A stretch of DNA of 64,000 nt from Diacronema lutheri (taxonomy: Eukaryota > Haptophyta > Pavlovophyceae > Pavlovales > Pavlovaceae), in NCBI GenBank assembly GCA_019448385.1, contig JAGTXO010000070.1:78540-142539 (forward strand), given 5' to 3'. Of the stretch, positions 1 to 12,420 are shown piece by piece. The notes below the pieces were generated by a model that saw nothing but the letters and a program-made list of their open reading frames with translations, was not told the origin of the DNA and did not search any database. The position numbers and the translations under genes are program-made. Position 1 is the stretch's first letter. Each line of letters starts with the position of its first letter.

Positions 1-3000
1 CGGCGGCCCGTCCGGGCGCGCGAGCGCCGCCACCTCGGCGTCGGTGAGGCTGTGCAGCTCGCGGCGCGCGCGCGCGAACGCGGCGATGTCCGCGCGCAGC
101 TCCGCGTCCGTGCCGAGCGCGGCACGCGCGTGCACGGGGAGCGACGCGCGCAGCGCGTGGAGCACGCCGCCGCGCGCGCCGCGCGGCGCCGGCGCGCGCT
201 CGCGCTCAGCGCGCGCGGCGCGCGTGAGCTCGCGCACCGCGCGCGCGAGATTGCGCCGCGCGGCCGCGACGGGAGGGCTAGGTGCGCGCGCGCGCCGGTT
301 GTAGCGCGGCCGCGCCGAGTCGAGGGGCGGCGGACGCGGTGCGTACGCCGCGGCGCGGCCCGCGCGCCAAAAGGCCGGCGGCGGGCGCAGCTCCGTCGCG
401 TCGACCGCGGCCGCGAGCGCGCCGAGCGCGGCGTCGCTGTCGCCCGCCGCGTCGGCCGCGTCGACGAGCACGAAGAGCGCGCCGAGCGCGCGCGACGCGG
501 CCGCCTGCGCGGCGGTGGGGCGGGCGCAGGCAGCGACGCATGCGGCCGCCATGCCGCGCGCCGCGGCGAACGCCGGTGACGTGACGGCCGCGCCGATGGC
601 AACGGCGGCGGCGGCGACGGTCGAGGCGGCAGCGCCGGCGATGGAGGTGGCAGCGGCGGCGGCGCTTGCCATCGCGCGGCGCGCGAGACGCGAGGCGCCA
701 CCGACCGCCGCCGCCGCAGCGCGCGCTGCGCGCGCGCCGGTGGCGCGCATCGTCGCCGCGCCAGGCGCCGCCGCGCCGACGCCGCCGGCGCCCGCGCCGT
801 CGCCGCTCTCGGCCGTGCAGGGCTCCGATGGCGAACCCGGCGTGCGCTGGCGCGTGATGCGCGCGCCGAGGCGCGCGCTCCGCGCCGCGCGGCCGGCGAC
901 GTCGAGGAAGCGCCGTGCGCGCGCCGCGCGCAGGCCACGCGCGCGCGGCGGCGCACTTACAGGCGCCGAGCGCCGCGGCGCGCACGCCGGCGCGTCGCTG
1001 TCGGGTTGCGCAGCGCGCGCGCGGGAACTCGGCGCGGCGTGTGCGGGCGGCGGGCGCGCGCCCGCGCGGCGCAGAGGCGCGAGGCGCCGGCCGCAGACGA
1101 GGCGTGTGCGCAACCAGGACGGCGAGGGCCGCAGGGCGCCGTCGACGTCGCGCATCGGCGGGCCGCGAGCCCGCCGCGCAGCCGTGCGGCGCGCGCGAGG
1201 CGCTCGGCGGCGCGCGCGCCGCACGGCGCGCGCGGCGGCGCGCACGCCAGCGACGGCTGCGGCCACGCCGCGCGCCAACACGGCCGCGGCGTGCGCCATC
1301 GCACCGAGCACGGCGCGTGGCGCGCCGAGCAAGCGCAGCAAGCGCGACGCCGTCGCGCGCGCCGGCGCACCGTGTGCAGGGGCCTCGCCAGCGCCAGCAC
1401 CGACGCCGCCATCGCCGCAGCCGCAGGTGGCGTCGCCGCCGCCGCAGGCGTCGCGACGGACGCCGCCGCCGCCGAAACAATCGCCGCACACGTCGCCGCC
1501 GACGTTGCCACCCCAGCCGCCGTTGCGTGCGCAGGTGGCTGCGGCGCGTGCGTGCGGGAGGCGTGCCGTGCGGCGCGCATCACACGGGCTGCGCGACGCG
1601 AGCGACGCCGCCGGGGTCCCCGCTGCGCCAGGCGCGCCGTGCGCGCCAGCCTCGCCGGCCTCGCCGGCGCGCGGTCGCGCGCTCGCCTCGACGTGGCCGC
1701 CTCCGCCGCCATCGCCGCCGTCGAACCGGGCGGCGGAGGGCTGCCGCTCGAACCGCTCGTCGGCGTCGGCCGCCACCGCCGCCTCGCGCTCCGCCGCCGC
1801 GGCGGCCGCACGGCGCGCGTGGCGGAGCGCGCGGCCGCCGTCCGCTGCGCGGCGTGGCGGCGCGGGCGCCGCCTTCGGCGCGCGCGGCCCCTCGGCGCGC
1901 TCGCGGAGCACGGCGAGCGGCGTGCCCGTGGCGACGCTCGTGCAGACGCGCCGCAAGGCGGCGCTTACGCACGCGTGGACGACGCGCGCCGTCCGCTTGT
2001 CGGCGGCGCGCGCGGCGCGGCGCGCGGCCTTGGCGGCGGCCTTTTTGGCGCGCCTCTGCTCCGCCTGCTCCGACAGCGCGCGCGCCTGGCGCTCGGCTGC
2101 GAGCGCGTCCTCGGGCGAAACGGTCGGCCTCGGCGGCCGCGCGCGCGCGCTGCGACGCTGCGCGCTGCGGCGGTCGGACGGCGGCTGCCGCGGCGGCGAG
2201 GACGGCGAGCGCGAGCTCGGCGTGGGCGACCAATCGCCGCTGACGGTTGCGAGCGGCGCAAACGGGTTGTCGTCCCCGCGCCCCGCGGCGTGCGACAGTG
2301 CACGCGGCGTCGGGCGCCGGCCGACCGCTGGCGGGCCCCACTCGGACGGCGGCTCCGAGGGCGAGCGCGCCGTCGGCGCCGCGCGTTGCGCGGCCGGCGG
2401 CGCCTCCCGGTCCAGCGCCGCCTGCTCTCTCGCCGCGGCCTGCTCGTCACCCTCCGGCACGCCACGCGGCGCGAGCACCGCGGTGGCGCAGCGCGTCGCG
2501 TTGAGCAACGCCGCCTCCATCTGCCGCACGCTGGCCTTGGCGCACGCCACACCCTGTCTCGCCCGGCGCAGCGCCTCGTGCGCGCGGCGCACATCCGCGT
2601 CGGCATCTTCGCGCATGCCAAAGTGCGCCTGTTGCAGCCGCAGGTCCGCAGGGCGCCCCTGCGCGCGAGGGGCACGGGCGCGGCGGCGCGCGGGTGACGG
2701 AGCTGGCGCGCCGTTCTGCGCTGCGCGCACGCCAATCGACGGGCGCGCGCGCGGCGGGGCGCGCGCGCGCGCGCGCGCGCGCGCTGCCTACCCAGCCGCC
2801 GGCCGGCTCGCGCGAGCGCGCCAGCTGCTCCGCCGCCTCGGCGTCGAGCACGCGCTGCTGCGCCTCCTCCTCGCCCAGTGCAGCGAGGTGCAGCCGGCGG
2901 GCTGCCTTGCGGCAGTTGCCCTCCGCCTTGCCCACGGCCTTGCGCGCCGCGTCGACGGGGTCGTCGTTGGCTCTGGCGCGCCTGCGCTTGCCCTTGTCGG

Positions 3001-6000
3001 CGGGCGGCGGCTCGGCGCGCTGCGGCGCGCCGAGCGCGTCGTCGGCTCCGCGCGCGGCCGCCCGCGGGCGGCGGGCCCCAAAAAGCGCACCGGTCGCCGT
3101 GCGCGCCGCGCAAGCAACGACCAGCGCTGACATGCCGGCGAAGACCGCACCGCCCAGCGCCACGGTTGCCACGATGCGCAGCGTCCCGTGCGCAGGCCGC
3201 GCTGCCTCCGCCGCTTTGGCGGCCTCGCGCGCGCGCGCATCGGCGGCTCTCATCTCGTGCAGCAGCCCGGCCGCGCCGCTCGCGCCGTCGCGGCCGCGCG
3301 CGAGCTCGCACAGCACCGCCGCCGCGCGCCGCGTGGGCTCGCGCGCGAGCAGCTGCGCGCCGCCGTCGGGGCGCAGCTTCTCAACGAACTCGGCAAACGT
3401 CGCGTCGCGCCAGAGGGACATGCGGAAGGCCCTGTGCACCGCCCCCTCCTGCTCGCGCATCCGCCGTGCCGCCCGCCTGCCGTCGCGCGCGTGCGCGTGC
3501 GCGGCCGCGTCGACTCCCGCGACGCCGCGCTGCGCGTCGCGCGCGGCCGACGACGGCGCCGCCGCGCTGCCCGCCAAGGGCGCCGCAGCGGCGACGCGCG
3601 CGTGCGGAGCGACGGGATCGCCGGCGGCCGGCGGCTCGGCGCGCTGCGGCGTGCCGTTTGCTCCGCGCGCGGCCGTCCCGGGGGAGATGGCCGCGATGGC
3701 GCCGCCAGCCGCGCCGTGCGCCAGCCACGCGCATAGGCTGCCGACGAGCTCGCCGAAACCCCCGACGGTCGCCGCGGCGGCGAGTGCGCCGGGCTTGCCG
3801 GCCGACAGCGGCTCGCGAGCGTCGTCGTCGCAGCCGCCGGCACCCGTCTTGGCGAGTGCGTCGCGCTCGCCCTCGACGCCCGCCACGACCGCCGCCCCTC
3901 CGTCGTCCGCCGCGCCGGCCGCGCGCGCGGCCGGGCGCAGAGGAGGCGTGCCGGTGCAGCCGTCGCCGCTCGTCTTCGCCGTTTCCTCCACCTTGATCGC
4001 TTCGTCGCCACCTGCGCCATCTCCGACGCCGGGGCCCTTGGTCACGCTTGCCGCCATGCGCGCCGTGCCCGCCGGCCAGCCCGCCGACTGCTCGAGCGCG
4101 GCGGCGAGCGGCGCGACGCGCGTCGACTCGGGCGCGCTCTCGTCATCGGGCTCGAGCGCGTTGTGCAGGCGCGCGAGCGCGCGCTCGACGGCCGCGGCGC
4201 CACTGCCGGGGGCGCGGCTCGCCGCGCGCACCGCGCGCCGCCAGGCCGGCGCGAACATGAGCGCCGACTCGAGCGCCGCGAGCGCGCGCGCCTCGCGCGC
4301 GTCGCTCGCGCCGAGGCGCGGCGGCACGCGCGCGGCGCCGCGCGGCGCGGTGCCTCGGAAGCGTGGGCTCAGCGTGTAGGCGAGGTGCTGCGGCACGCCG
4401 CGCGCCTCCGCGCGCGCGCGTCCGTCCTCGACCTCGCGCCGCGCCTTCGCGATCGCCGGCGTGGCGCGCGCGAGCCAGTCGGGGTCGGCGGGCAGGTGGA
4501 TCACGACGAGAATCGGCGCCCAGTCCAGCCGCGGGTTTTTGTGACGGTCGGGCACGACCCACACGAGCAGCACCGTGCCCTCCGCGCCGCACGCCGCCTC
4601 GTAGATCCTGGGCTGCGAGCGCCAATCGGGCCTGACGCGCAGCGCCCGCGCGTGGTCGATGGCGGCGGCGCGGTCGCCATTGAAGTGAACCGTCGTCACC
4701 TCGCCGATGACGGACCGGCCGGACCGCCAGCAGAACACCGCGTCCGCCGACCCGCCGGCGATGGCCGCGAGCGATTCGGGCGCGGCGAGCCGCGGCAAGC
4801 CCTCGAAGGCGGCAAAGTCCTCGTGCGCAGTGTACACGCCGCCCCAGCCGTCGTGCGCGTACGCGCGCGCGGCCGCTCGTACCGCGCGCGGCTGGTTCTC
4901 CACGCCCGACGTCATGTGCCGTGTCGTCCCCGCGAAGCCGGGCTCGCCCAGCTCGGCCCGCACGACGGTACCGTACCCCGCGCCCTGCGTCGGGGCGGCG
5001 AGGTGGTGCATGCCCGCGCCGGTCACGCCCTCCGTGCGCTGCCGCGTGACGATCGTGCCCGTCGCGTGCGCGAAAAGCGTGTCGACCACGGCGGGCGCGC
5101 GCCCGCTGTTCGCCCGCAGCCGCGCCCTGCCCGCTTTTAGCTGCTCGGGGTCCTTGGCGTCGTACACGCGCGCGTCCGCGTCGCCCTCATCAGGCGCAGT
5201 GTAGACGCAGCGGCGTTCGAGCGGCGCCGAGCCACCGCCGTCCGCCGCCGCCGGCGAGGTTGGCGCCGCGCCCGCCGCCACCGCGCTCGTCGCCGCCGTG
5301 CCCGTCGCCACCGCCGCAGCCGCCGCGCCCGCGGGGTCGTCGTCCCCGTCCTCCGCGCCCTCCCCGTCGTCAGCGGTGGTGGCGTCGCCATCGTCCCCGT
5401 CGCCCTCGCCCCCGCCGAGGCTGCTGAATGGTCGGGGCCCCCACGCCGAGGCGGCGCGCCGCTGCGGCGCACGCGGCGGTGGCGCTCGCGACGGCGGCCT
5501 TGGCGCCGCCGCGCCGCGCGGCCTGGCCGCCGTCGACAGCGCGCGGCCTGCAGCGCCCGTGAGCGCGTCGAGCGCGGCCGTGCGTGCGATGCGGTCGTCG
5601 GGCGCGCGCAGCGCCGCCTCGACGGCCTGCAGCAGCCCGTCGGGCGCGGATCCGCCGACACTGGCATCGCACGCCTCGGCGAGCCGCGCGGCCTCGGCGA
5701 GCCGCGCGGCCTCGCGGGTGAACGGGCCGAAGCGCCTGGCGCGGTCGCCGAGCAGAGCGCCGATGGCGGCGCGGAGCGTGCGCGCGCGGGTCTCCTCGTA
5801 CGCGGCCGTCGTGAGGCGCGCGAGGCGCGCGTCCAAAGCCTTCTTGATGTCGACAAGGACACTCGCGCGGCGGCCGTAGAGCGTCGATGCGCTCGCCACG
5901 ACCTCGGCCGCGACTGTTGCCGCGGCGAAGCAACACGCGGCCCCACTCTGCGGGGGCGCCTTGAAGGCATCGATGGGCGGCGCTGTTCTGCCGATGCGCT

Positions 6001-6466
6001 GCGCAAGCTTCTTGATGAGCACGCCGGCCGCCGTGGCGTACGCCGATTCGCCGTTGCCCAAGGTGCGCGAATCGGCGAGCAGGGCGAGCGCGGCGCCGGG
6101 CGGCGCGCCGCGCTGCGCGGGCGGCGCGAGGAGCAGGTACGCCGCCGTCCAGTGCACGAGGCCGCTGGACGCGCGGAGGCAGAGCGGTAGCACGACCACG
6201 AGCACCTGCCCAAACCGGTCCGCATCCGCGCATGCTTTGCGCAGGTTGCGCAGCGCCACCTTGAGCGCATGCTGCGAGCACCCCGTGTCGCCCAGCATAA
6301 CCCTGCTCGTGCCGAAATCCGCGTAACGCAGCAGGGCGATGAGGCAAGTGGATGGGACCACGTGGGGGTGGGTATCTCCCGGCGACAGAATGGTGCTGAG
6401 GGCCAGCGAGAAACTGTCCGAGCCGCCCCGCCCGCCGCGCAAAGCGTCCTTCACGGAGTCCTCCAT
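1..6466 (-). pseudogene. Giant protease/nuclease gene, left copy, cut by window and frameshifted
   Basis: This is the left copy of the gene described at 45226-61047. The start codon at 6466 and the first Ulp1-like protease domain (His-Trp, Asp, Gln-Ser-Gly-Ala-Ala-Cys) are intact. The frame is lost in an alternating CG run at about 2760-2785, which has 24 bases here and 26 in the right copy; the original frame then stops at 2447. Protein similarity resumes in another frame towards base 1, where the window ends. A 2-base slip in a CG run could be a real mutation, a length polymorphism or a sequencing error. The other differences from the right copy are mostly substitutions, so the copy has otherwise kept its coding sequence. 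Confidence 0.75.
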
Positions 6467-9393
6467 CTGCAGACTGTGGGCACGTCAGTGTCCGGATGGC
6501 GGCCCGGATGATACTTGGGAGAATTTACATGATGCCCTGGAGAATGCCCCGCTCTCCCACAACCAGGACCCGCCAGCGCGCCGAGCCTACTCGTTTGCCC
6601 GCGCCGCCTCTCTTTGCGCGCCCGAGCGCGGCCTCCGAGCGCGGCCAACGTCCTCCGGGGGCGTGCATCGTGGCTGCTCGGAGGGGCTGCGACGCGGCGA
6701 AAGCTCGCTGCGCGGCCGCAACGTGAGCGCGCGCGCGCGGCCGCGCGCCGGCCTGCGCTGCTCTGCACGGCCGCGCGCCGGCCTGCGCAGCCTCGTCGCG
6801 CAGCGTGAGCGCGAGCGCGCGCGAGGTGAGCTCGGCGGATGGGTGCGCGGCGGCGTTGGCGGCGGGTGCGGCGGCAGGCTGGGCGGCGGGTTTGGACGGA
6901 GAGTGTCGGGGAAGAACGGGGCGCATCCTGGCTGGGAGTTGGACGGCGCCCACCACGCGCTGGCGGATCCTGGTTGCCACCACCACCCCCCCCCCCCCCC
7001 CCGGAGACGAGGACCAGGGGCATGGCCGACTCGCTGCGCCGCACAGCGCGCGGCGCGCGGCATGCTGCGCGACCTCAAGCACATCCAGCCGCGCTCCGCC
7101 CACGCAACGCGCGCAATGCCGCGTTGCACTGCAGGTGTGCACGTGCGGCTCTCACGCGCACTGTGTTGCACGAACGGCATCACGCCACCGAGCTGCGTCC
7201 GGACCACGCGCCGCGCGCAGGCGACCACACAGGGGCGCGCCGCGCCGCGCGTGCGCGCCCTCGCAACCGTTGCAGCACGCTCTGCCTTGCACTGCGCCGA
7301 GCCGCCGCGCGCTGTGCGCGTGCATGCAGGGCGCACGCGTGCGACGAAGCGCGCGCGCGGCGAGGCGCGCGGGCGGCTCGCTGCGCGGGCGGCAACGCGC
7401 CCAGCTGCGCCCAGGCCAGGCGCGCGCCCGCGAGTGCCACCGGGACGCACTGCCCCCGCCGGGGTCGCCGCGCGCTCTGTGTGTGCGCTCGCGCGCTGCG
7501 AGCGCGGCGGAACGTTCGTGCATGGCGCGAAGAGCGCGGCACCCGAAGACGGCTGCCCCGAGCCCGCGCCGGGTGGCAGCGAGCGGCGGCACCTCCTCGG
7601 CGAGCCCGCCCCGCGCCTTCCCCTCCACGTGGCGTTTTGAGGCAGACGGACACGCGCCCACACTGCGACTGGGCACGCTGCTCGAGGCAGACACGCACCC
7701 AACGCGCGCGCACCACGCGCCCGCGTCGGCGGGCCGGTGTGAACGAGCGAGAGCTCGGTGTCGCCAACGGGGGCACGGGCGCGACTTCGGTCCGCCTCTC
7801 GACGGACGCAGGCGACGCTGCCGGGAACTTCCCCGACGCCTGCACATCCAGGGCTTCGAGGTACAGAGCTGGGCAACAGTGCCGCTCGTCACCGATGAGG
7901 CGGCCAAGCTCGCTATCCTTGCTGCCCTCGGCTCCACCAAACAGCCGGGCGACCCAACGGTTCGTGATCGCCTGGCCGCCAGGTGCGAACCGCGCCCGTG
8001 CAAGCGCTTCACCCGCATTCTCCGCCCCGCTGCGGACGTCCGCCTGCCGGCCGCGAACACGGCCGGTGCGCGTTGCCGCCTGGCCCAACACGAAAACCCG
8101 CCCGCCCCCGAGGCCGCAGGTCCTACCTGCCCAAGCGCAGCCCAACGGCACGCAGACAGCCCGCCTTGGCAACCGACTCGTGCGCGAGCGCTCCGCCCTC
8201 CACAAGAGCCTGCCCCACGCCACCGCCGACGCGGAGCCAGCGCAGCCGACGCCCCTCCGCGACGCTCGCGCCGCAAGGCGCAAGGGCCCCGGCGAGACGG
8301 CGTCAACCAAGCCCGCCGCTGGCACAGCGCCGGCACCCGGAGCCCACCCCAAGCCCCCGCGCACGCCTCGCCCCCCCCCCCCCCCCCCCCCCCCCCGATC
8401 GGCGGACCGATTGCGTTTTGGTGCGCCAGGCTCAATGCGCCATCGCGGTGGCGGGCCCGCAGACGCAGACGCTGACATGCCCAACGCTGGGCACTGAGGC
8501 CGCAGGCCGGCCCTCCTGGACCTGGCGGGCGAGCTGCCCGCGCAGCGGCCACGCGAGCCTCGCACTGACCGTGGCGGTCGCTGCCACCGTGATAGCTGCG
8601 GGTGCGGCGGCCTTGGCCCCAACCCCATCATCCGTCTTCATCCCCGCCCTGCTCGCGCTCGCGGCCTACGTCGGCAATCCCTGCACCGGGATCCGCCCCG
8701 CGAAGTCCACACAAGACTTCTCCGTGCTGCACGCCAGCCGCGCGCGCCGACGCGCGCCGCTCCCACACGCTCACCTCCGTTTCCGCGGGCGGCCCAACGC
8801 CCCCCCCCCCCCCCCCCCCCCCTCCCCCCCCCCCCCCCGGCAGGCGGCCATCGAGCCGCATTAGCACACCCGCCCGGGGCCTCCCGCCGCACCCGCAGCG
8901 GCTCGGCGCCTTGAATCCTCCCGTCCCCCGGGGTGAGGCCTTCAACCCGGGCCCAGCGCGCTCCGACTGCCTCACGCGCGCCAGCGCCAACCTCGGCGGC
9001 ATGGTAGACCCCGAGCGAAAAGCCGCACTTCTCGCCGTCCTCGTCAGGCGCAAGTACGTTATCCTGCTCCTACTGCCGACGCGGCTCCCGCGCGCGCGGA
9101 CTACTACGCCGGGCAGATCGCCGCAGACGCACGTGAGTGCACACGTGCGGACAAGGCGCACACGCTCGACGTCCAGTTAGCGCACGTGCACGTGCGCGCC
9201 ACTGGTCACATTTGAGCGTCCGTGCTCGCCCACAGCGTCGCCATCCACAAGATGCGCGCTGGAGCCATCCAAGCAGGGCTCTGCCTGCTCGGCTTCCGCA
9301 AGGCAATTTGGGCCGCGGACAGCGGGCAGCGGACGGCGTGCGCGTGCGAGGTGCGAAAGGAGGAAGAAGGTAGGGAGAGTGGTGTGTGTGTGT
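6467..9393. other. Upstream region of the giant gene, left copy; no gene resolved
   Basis: This stretch is shared with 61048-64000. It holds poly-C tracts at about 6986-7002, 8370-8397 and 8800-8838. Coding-like islands occur on both strands: a plus-strand stretch around 7890-8020 (DEAAKLAILAALGS) and a plus-strand stretch around 8925-9080. On the minus strand, an open segment around 9050-8840 follows an AG acceptor (DEDGEKCGFSLGVYHAAEVG). None extends into a recognisable domain. The sequence just above the giant gene's ATG reads CTGCAG then ATG on the minus strand, so a splice acceptor and an upstream leader exon are possible. Confidence 0.5.

Positions 9394-9427
<34 letters not shown>
9394..9427. 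repeat. Poly-G tract preceded by GT repeat
   Basis: A run of about 34 G follows a short GT repeat. The same junction is reached at 63991-64000 in the right copy, where the window ends. On the minus strand this is a poly-C stretch that could serve as the polypyrimidine tract of the last proposed USP intron. Confidence 0.9.
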
Positions 9428-9432
<5 letters not shown>

Positions 9433-9460
9433 CGGCCGCCGGAGACGAGGACGCACTCAC

Positions 9461-10856
9461 CGCTGTTGGCAATGCGCGCGTCACGGAGACAACTTGGCGG
9501 GCCTCGCGCGCAGCTGGGCCGATCGCCGCCGTAGAGATGTCTGCAGCCGTCTCCGCGATGCCGATCGTCGCATCTGTTGGCACCGCTGCCATCTGCCGCA
9601 CCCGCGGCCAGGCTGCCGGCAAGGTCGGCGCGTCGGGCTCCGAGCTCGGCCACGCAGGCGATGCGGCCGACGGCGGTGACGCTGAGCCCGGCGCCGGGTC
9701 CAACGGCTCCACGTCGAGCCGGCTGTGAACGAGCATGCTCGCACCACTTGCCCACGCCAGCGCGTCGGACTCAGGCACGTTGTAGATCTGCGCGGGCAAC
9801 GCGCGTGCGTGCGGCAGGCGCGCGCGCGAGCTTTCAGGCCACGCGCGCGTGCCGCGCGGGAGGACGGGGCGGTCGCGGCTGCGCTCGACCGCCGGTCGCG
9901 GCACCGAGCGACCGTGCGCGCCGCCGCACGTTGTAGTCGTCGCACGGAAACCAAGCCTCGTTGCGGAGCACGATGGCGACAAGGTGCCCGCTCATCGGCC
10001 CCTCGCCCACGTGCACCACGCCGGCGACGGGGAGGTGGTCGCGCCCGCCGAGCAGCAGCCGCGGCGCGCACACGAGCGCGCGGTTGTTCTTGCACTGCGA
10101 GCCATTGCCGCGCGTCGTGCGCGGCGCCTCGACAGCGATGCTGGCTGGCGTGAGCACGCCCGAGTGGCCCGCGTTCGTGTGGCGATCCCGCGGCGGCCCA
10201 GCGGCGCACCCCAGAGCGTGTGCAAGCGCGCGCGCCGCATCGCCGCCGACGCTGACGAGTACGGCGATGCCCTCGCCGGCCTCTGAAGGCACGGCGATCT
10301 GCTCGAGCACTGGCCCGACGCGTGTGTCGGCTTCAAAGGCCGCAGCGAGCCCGGGCACTCGGCCGAGCAGCAACCGGAAGAACTCAGCGGCATCCTGCGG
10401 CGTCCTTCGCGCGCCACGGCCCGAGATGACGTCGATGACGGACACAAGACACAGCCGTGTCGGCGCCCTGGTGTCCTCGATCAGCGTGCCAAAGTCCCGA
10501 AAACGCGCCCTCTCGACGCTGTTGGCACGGCGCGAAGCGGAGCGAAGCATCGCACGGAGCACGTTCAGGGCGAAGAGCGATTGCATAAGGACGGTCGTGT
10601 AGCACGCGTTGCCCTCGTTCTTCGCGCCTGCGCCGCGCCGCGCAGCGCCGGGTGTGCGGGGTGCGCACGCACGGTTTGCGGCGGGGTGGAGGGAGGCTGG
10701 CTGGGCGCGCGCCGAGCCCGGCAAGCCGTGCAGGCGCTCACCACGCGGCACGCCGGGCACTCTCACCGGCCACATCGGGCCGTCAAACGCGTCTTCCACA
10801 GGCTGCCGACCGACGACGTAAAACTTGCTCAAGGCGCCGCGCCGTGCGCGCGCCAT
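9461..10856 (-). CDS. Ubiquitin-specific protease (USP, peptidase C19), two or more exons
   Basis: Cysteine protease expected to remove ubiquitin from proteins. Exon 1 runs 10856 to 9930 (ATG at 10856) and exon 2 from 9787 to 9461. The 142-bp intron has GTGCGG and GCGCAG borders and keeps phase 0. The Cys box GNACYTTVLMQSLF puts the nucleophile at about residue 85. RTPQDAAEFFRLLL matches the conserved QD helix. The His box GHLVAIVLRNEAWFPCDD has His at about residue 291. Splicing joins DDYN to IYNVPESDALAWASGASMLV, restoring the usual DD...A.LL ending of a USP domain, which strongly supports the intron. A good donor (GCG|GTGAGT) at 9460 suggests another exon beyond the poly-C tract, inside the repeat. 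The gene lies between a Helitron-type helicase and the giant gene on the same strand, so it may be mobile-element cargo. Confidence 0.75.
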
Positions 10857-12420
10857 GCGCGCGCTGTTGCGGGCTGCGCAGCAGGGACGACGGGGGAATT
10901 GGCGAGCGAGGGTTGGGCGCAGATCAGCGTGGTGGCGCGGCAAGACGAGCGCGCGCCGGGCGCCTGGCGCGGAGGCGCCCCGCGCGAGGACGCGAGCCGC
11001 TTCTCGCACCGGACGGGCGCCCACGCGCAAGCCGGCTTTCGAGGGCTGGTGGATGGTGGCAGATGCCGAAACGGACACATGGAATGATGCGTCGGCGGCG
11101 CGAGCGCGGGACGATCTTGCCCGGGCAATTGTGCGCACGCTGCCAGCGCGCGTATGCGTGCGCATGCAGCGGGCGGCGCGCACGTTGCGCGTGACGGGGC
11201 GCCGAGCGGCACACCGGCGGGGACGCGCTCGCCGCTGCCGTGGCATCGTACGCTGCCTGCGTGCTGGCCCGCACGCACGTTGCCGGCGCGAGGGGACGGC
11301 GAGTGCGCCTCGGCCGAACAGGCGCGAACGTTACGCCCGAGCGCGTGGCCGGGCCCCGCCGACTGCACGCAGCGCCGGCCCAGGCGCGCACCCGCCCGAC
11401 GCGGATTTGGACGACGCATCGACCGGCACGCCGAGCGTCTGCGCCCGCCTCGCGGCCGGTCGCGCCGGCCCCTCTTCGGCCCGAGGCCGCACGTGCGCCG
11501 CGCGCCGCTTCGGCGCGCGGCGCGGCGCTCCCGGAACGCGCATGGCACACGCGCGGTGCGCGGGCACGCCCGCAACGCGCCATTCCAGCGCGAGCAGTTC
11601 GGCAAGCTTGCAGCGCGCGAGCAGCCGGGCATGTGCCGCGGACACACAGTTCGCTGTGTGCGCCGGCCGCGACGACACGGCGTAGCGGCGCGAGGCTGGC
11701 CGCCGGGGCCACGGGCGTCATCGTGGCGCGACGCCATGGCATGAGTAACAAATCCATGCCGAACGCGCTGTACGGCCACGGCGTGTCGGATCCGCCCCGC
11801 AGCCAGGACCGCATTTTCGCCCGGCCGCGCAGCGGACCACGGCGCGTTGTGCGCGCCCGGCGCGAGTGGTGCGAGTGGCGGGCCAAGCCGCGTCGCCCAC
11901 GGAGCCCGCCCCCGGCTCGGCGGCACCGCTACCGCTTGCTCGCCGGGCCACGCACCGCCGTCGCCGCCGCTGCGCGCTTGCCCAGCTTGCCGGCAGGCGG
12001 CGGCGGCGGCGGCGGCTGCGGTTGCGGCAGCGGCGCGAGCGCGACGCCGGACGGCGGCAGCGCCGACGGCACGCGCGCGGCGGCGACCCACGCGGCGGCG
12101 GGCAGCGCGCCGGCTTGAGGCCCCTGCGCGCCCTAGAAGGGCGCGCAGGTACGCGGGCCAGTCGCGCGGCGCGCGGTGTTGGCGAGCACCCGCCGGCTGC
12201 GTGTCGGCCGCGAGCGGCGCGACGGGCGTCGCGCCGGCGGGTGCTGGGCAGCACCGCGCGCCGGCGTCGCGCCCGCCGCCAGCGCGCCGCCCGCCGCCGG
12301 CGCCGCGCGCGCCGTCCGAGCCGCGCCCGCCGCGCCCGCCGCCACCGCGCGCCGCCGCCGCGCATTCGCGCGCGGCGGCGACGGCGGCCGCGGCGAATGC
12401 CGCCGCCGCCGCCGCCGCCT
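10857..12420. other. GC-rich stretch without a recognisable gene
   Basis: Long open frames occur on both strands, but they are Ala/Arg/Gly-rich and match no family. The stretch separates the helicase remnant from the USP gene. Confidence 0.5.

Larger units (their letters stand above)
1..9427. repeat. Direct repeat, left copy (at least 9.4 kb)
   Basis: Base 1 matches base 54580, and the match runs to the poly-G tract that starts at 9394. The offset is 54579 at the left edge, 54581 after a CG-dinucleotide run near 2770, and 54597 near 9370; the drift comes from length changes in homopolymer and dinucleotide runs. Dozens of single-base differences separate the copies, for example near 956, 1480, 1872 and 3005, so this is not one sequence reported twice without change. 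The left edge is cut by the window. The repeat carries the 5' part of the giant gene, its upstream region and apparently the 3' end of the USP gene. Confidence 0.95.

Noticed and set aside
515-3130. Plus-strand frame of 871 codons opposite the giant gene, and its counterpart 55094-58960
   Set aside because: Arg/Ala/Ser-rich mirror of the real minus-strand gene; no domain; high GC keeps all frames open.
8370-8840. Pro-rich protein on the plus strand
   Set aside because: Only homopolymer C translated; run lengths differ between the two copies by numbers that are not multiples of three.
12133-12420. C-terminal extension of the helicase
   Set aside because: After the HGQLYVAASRV motif and about 40 residues the frame becomes Ala/Gly noise with no family support.
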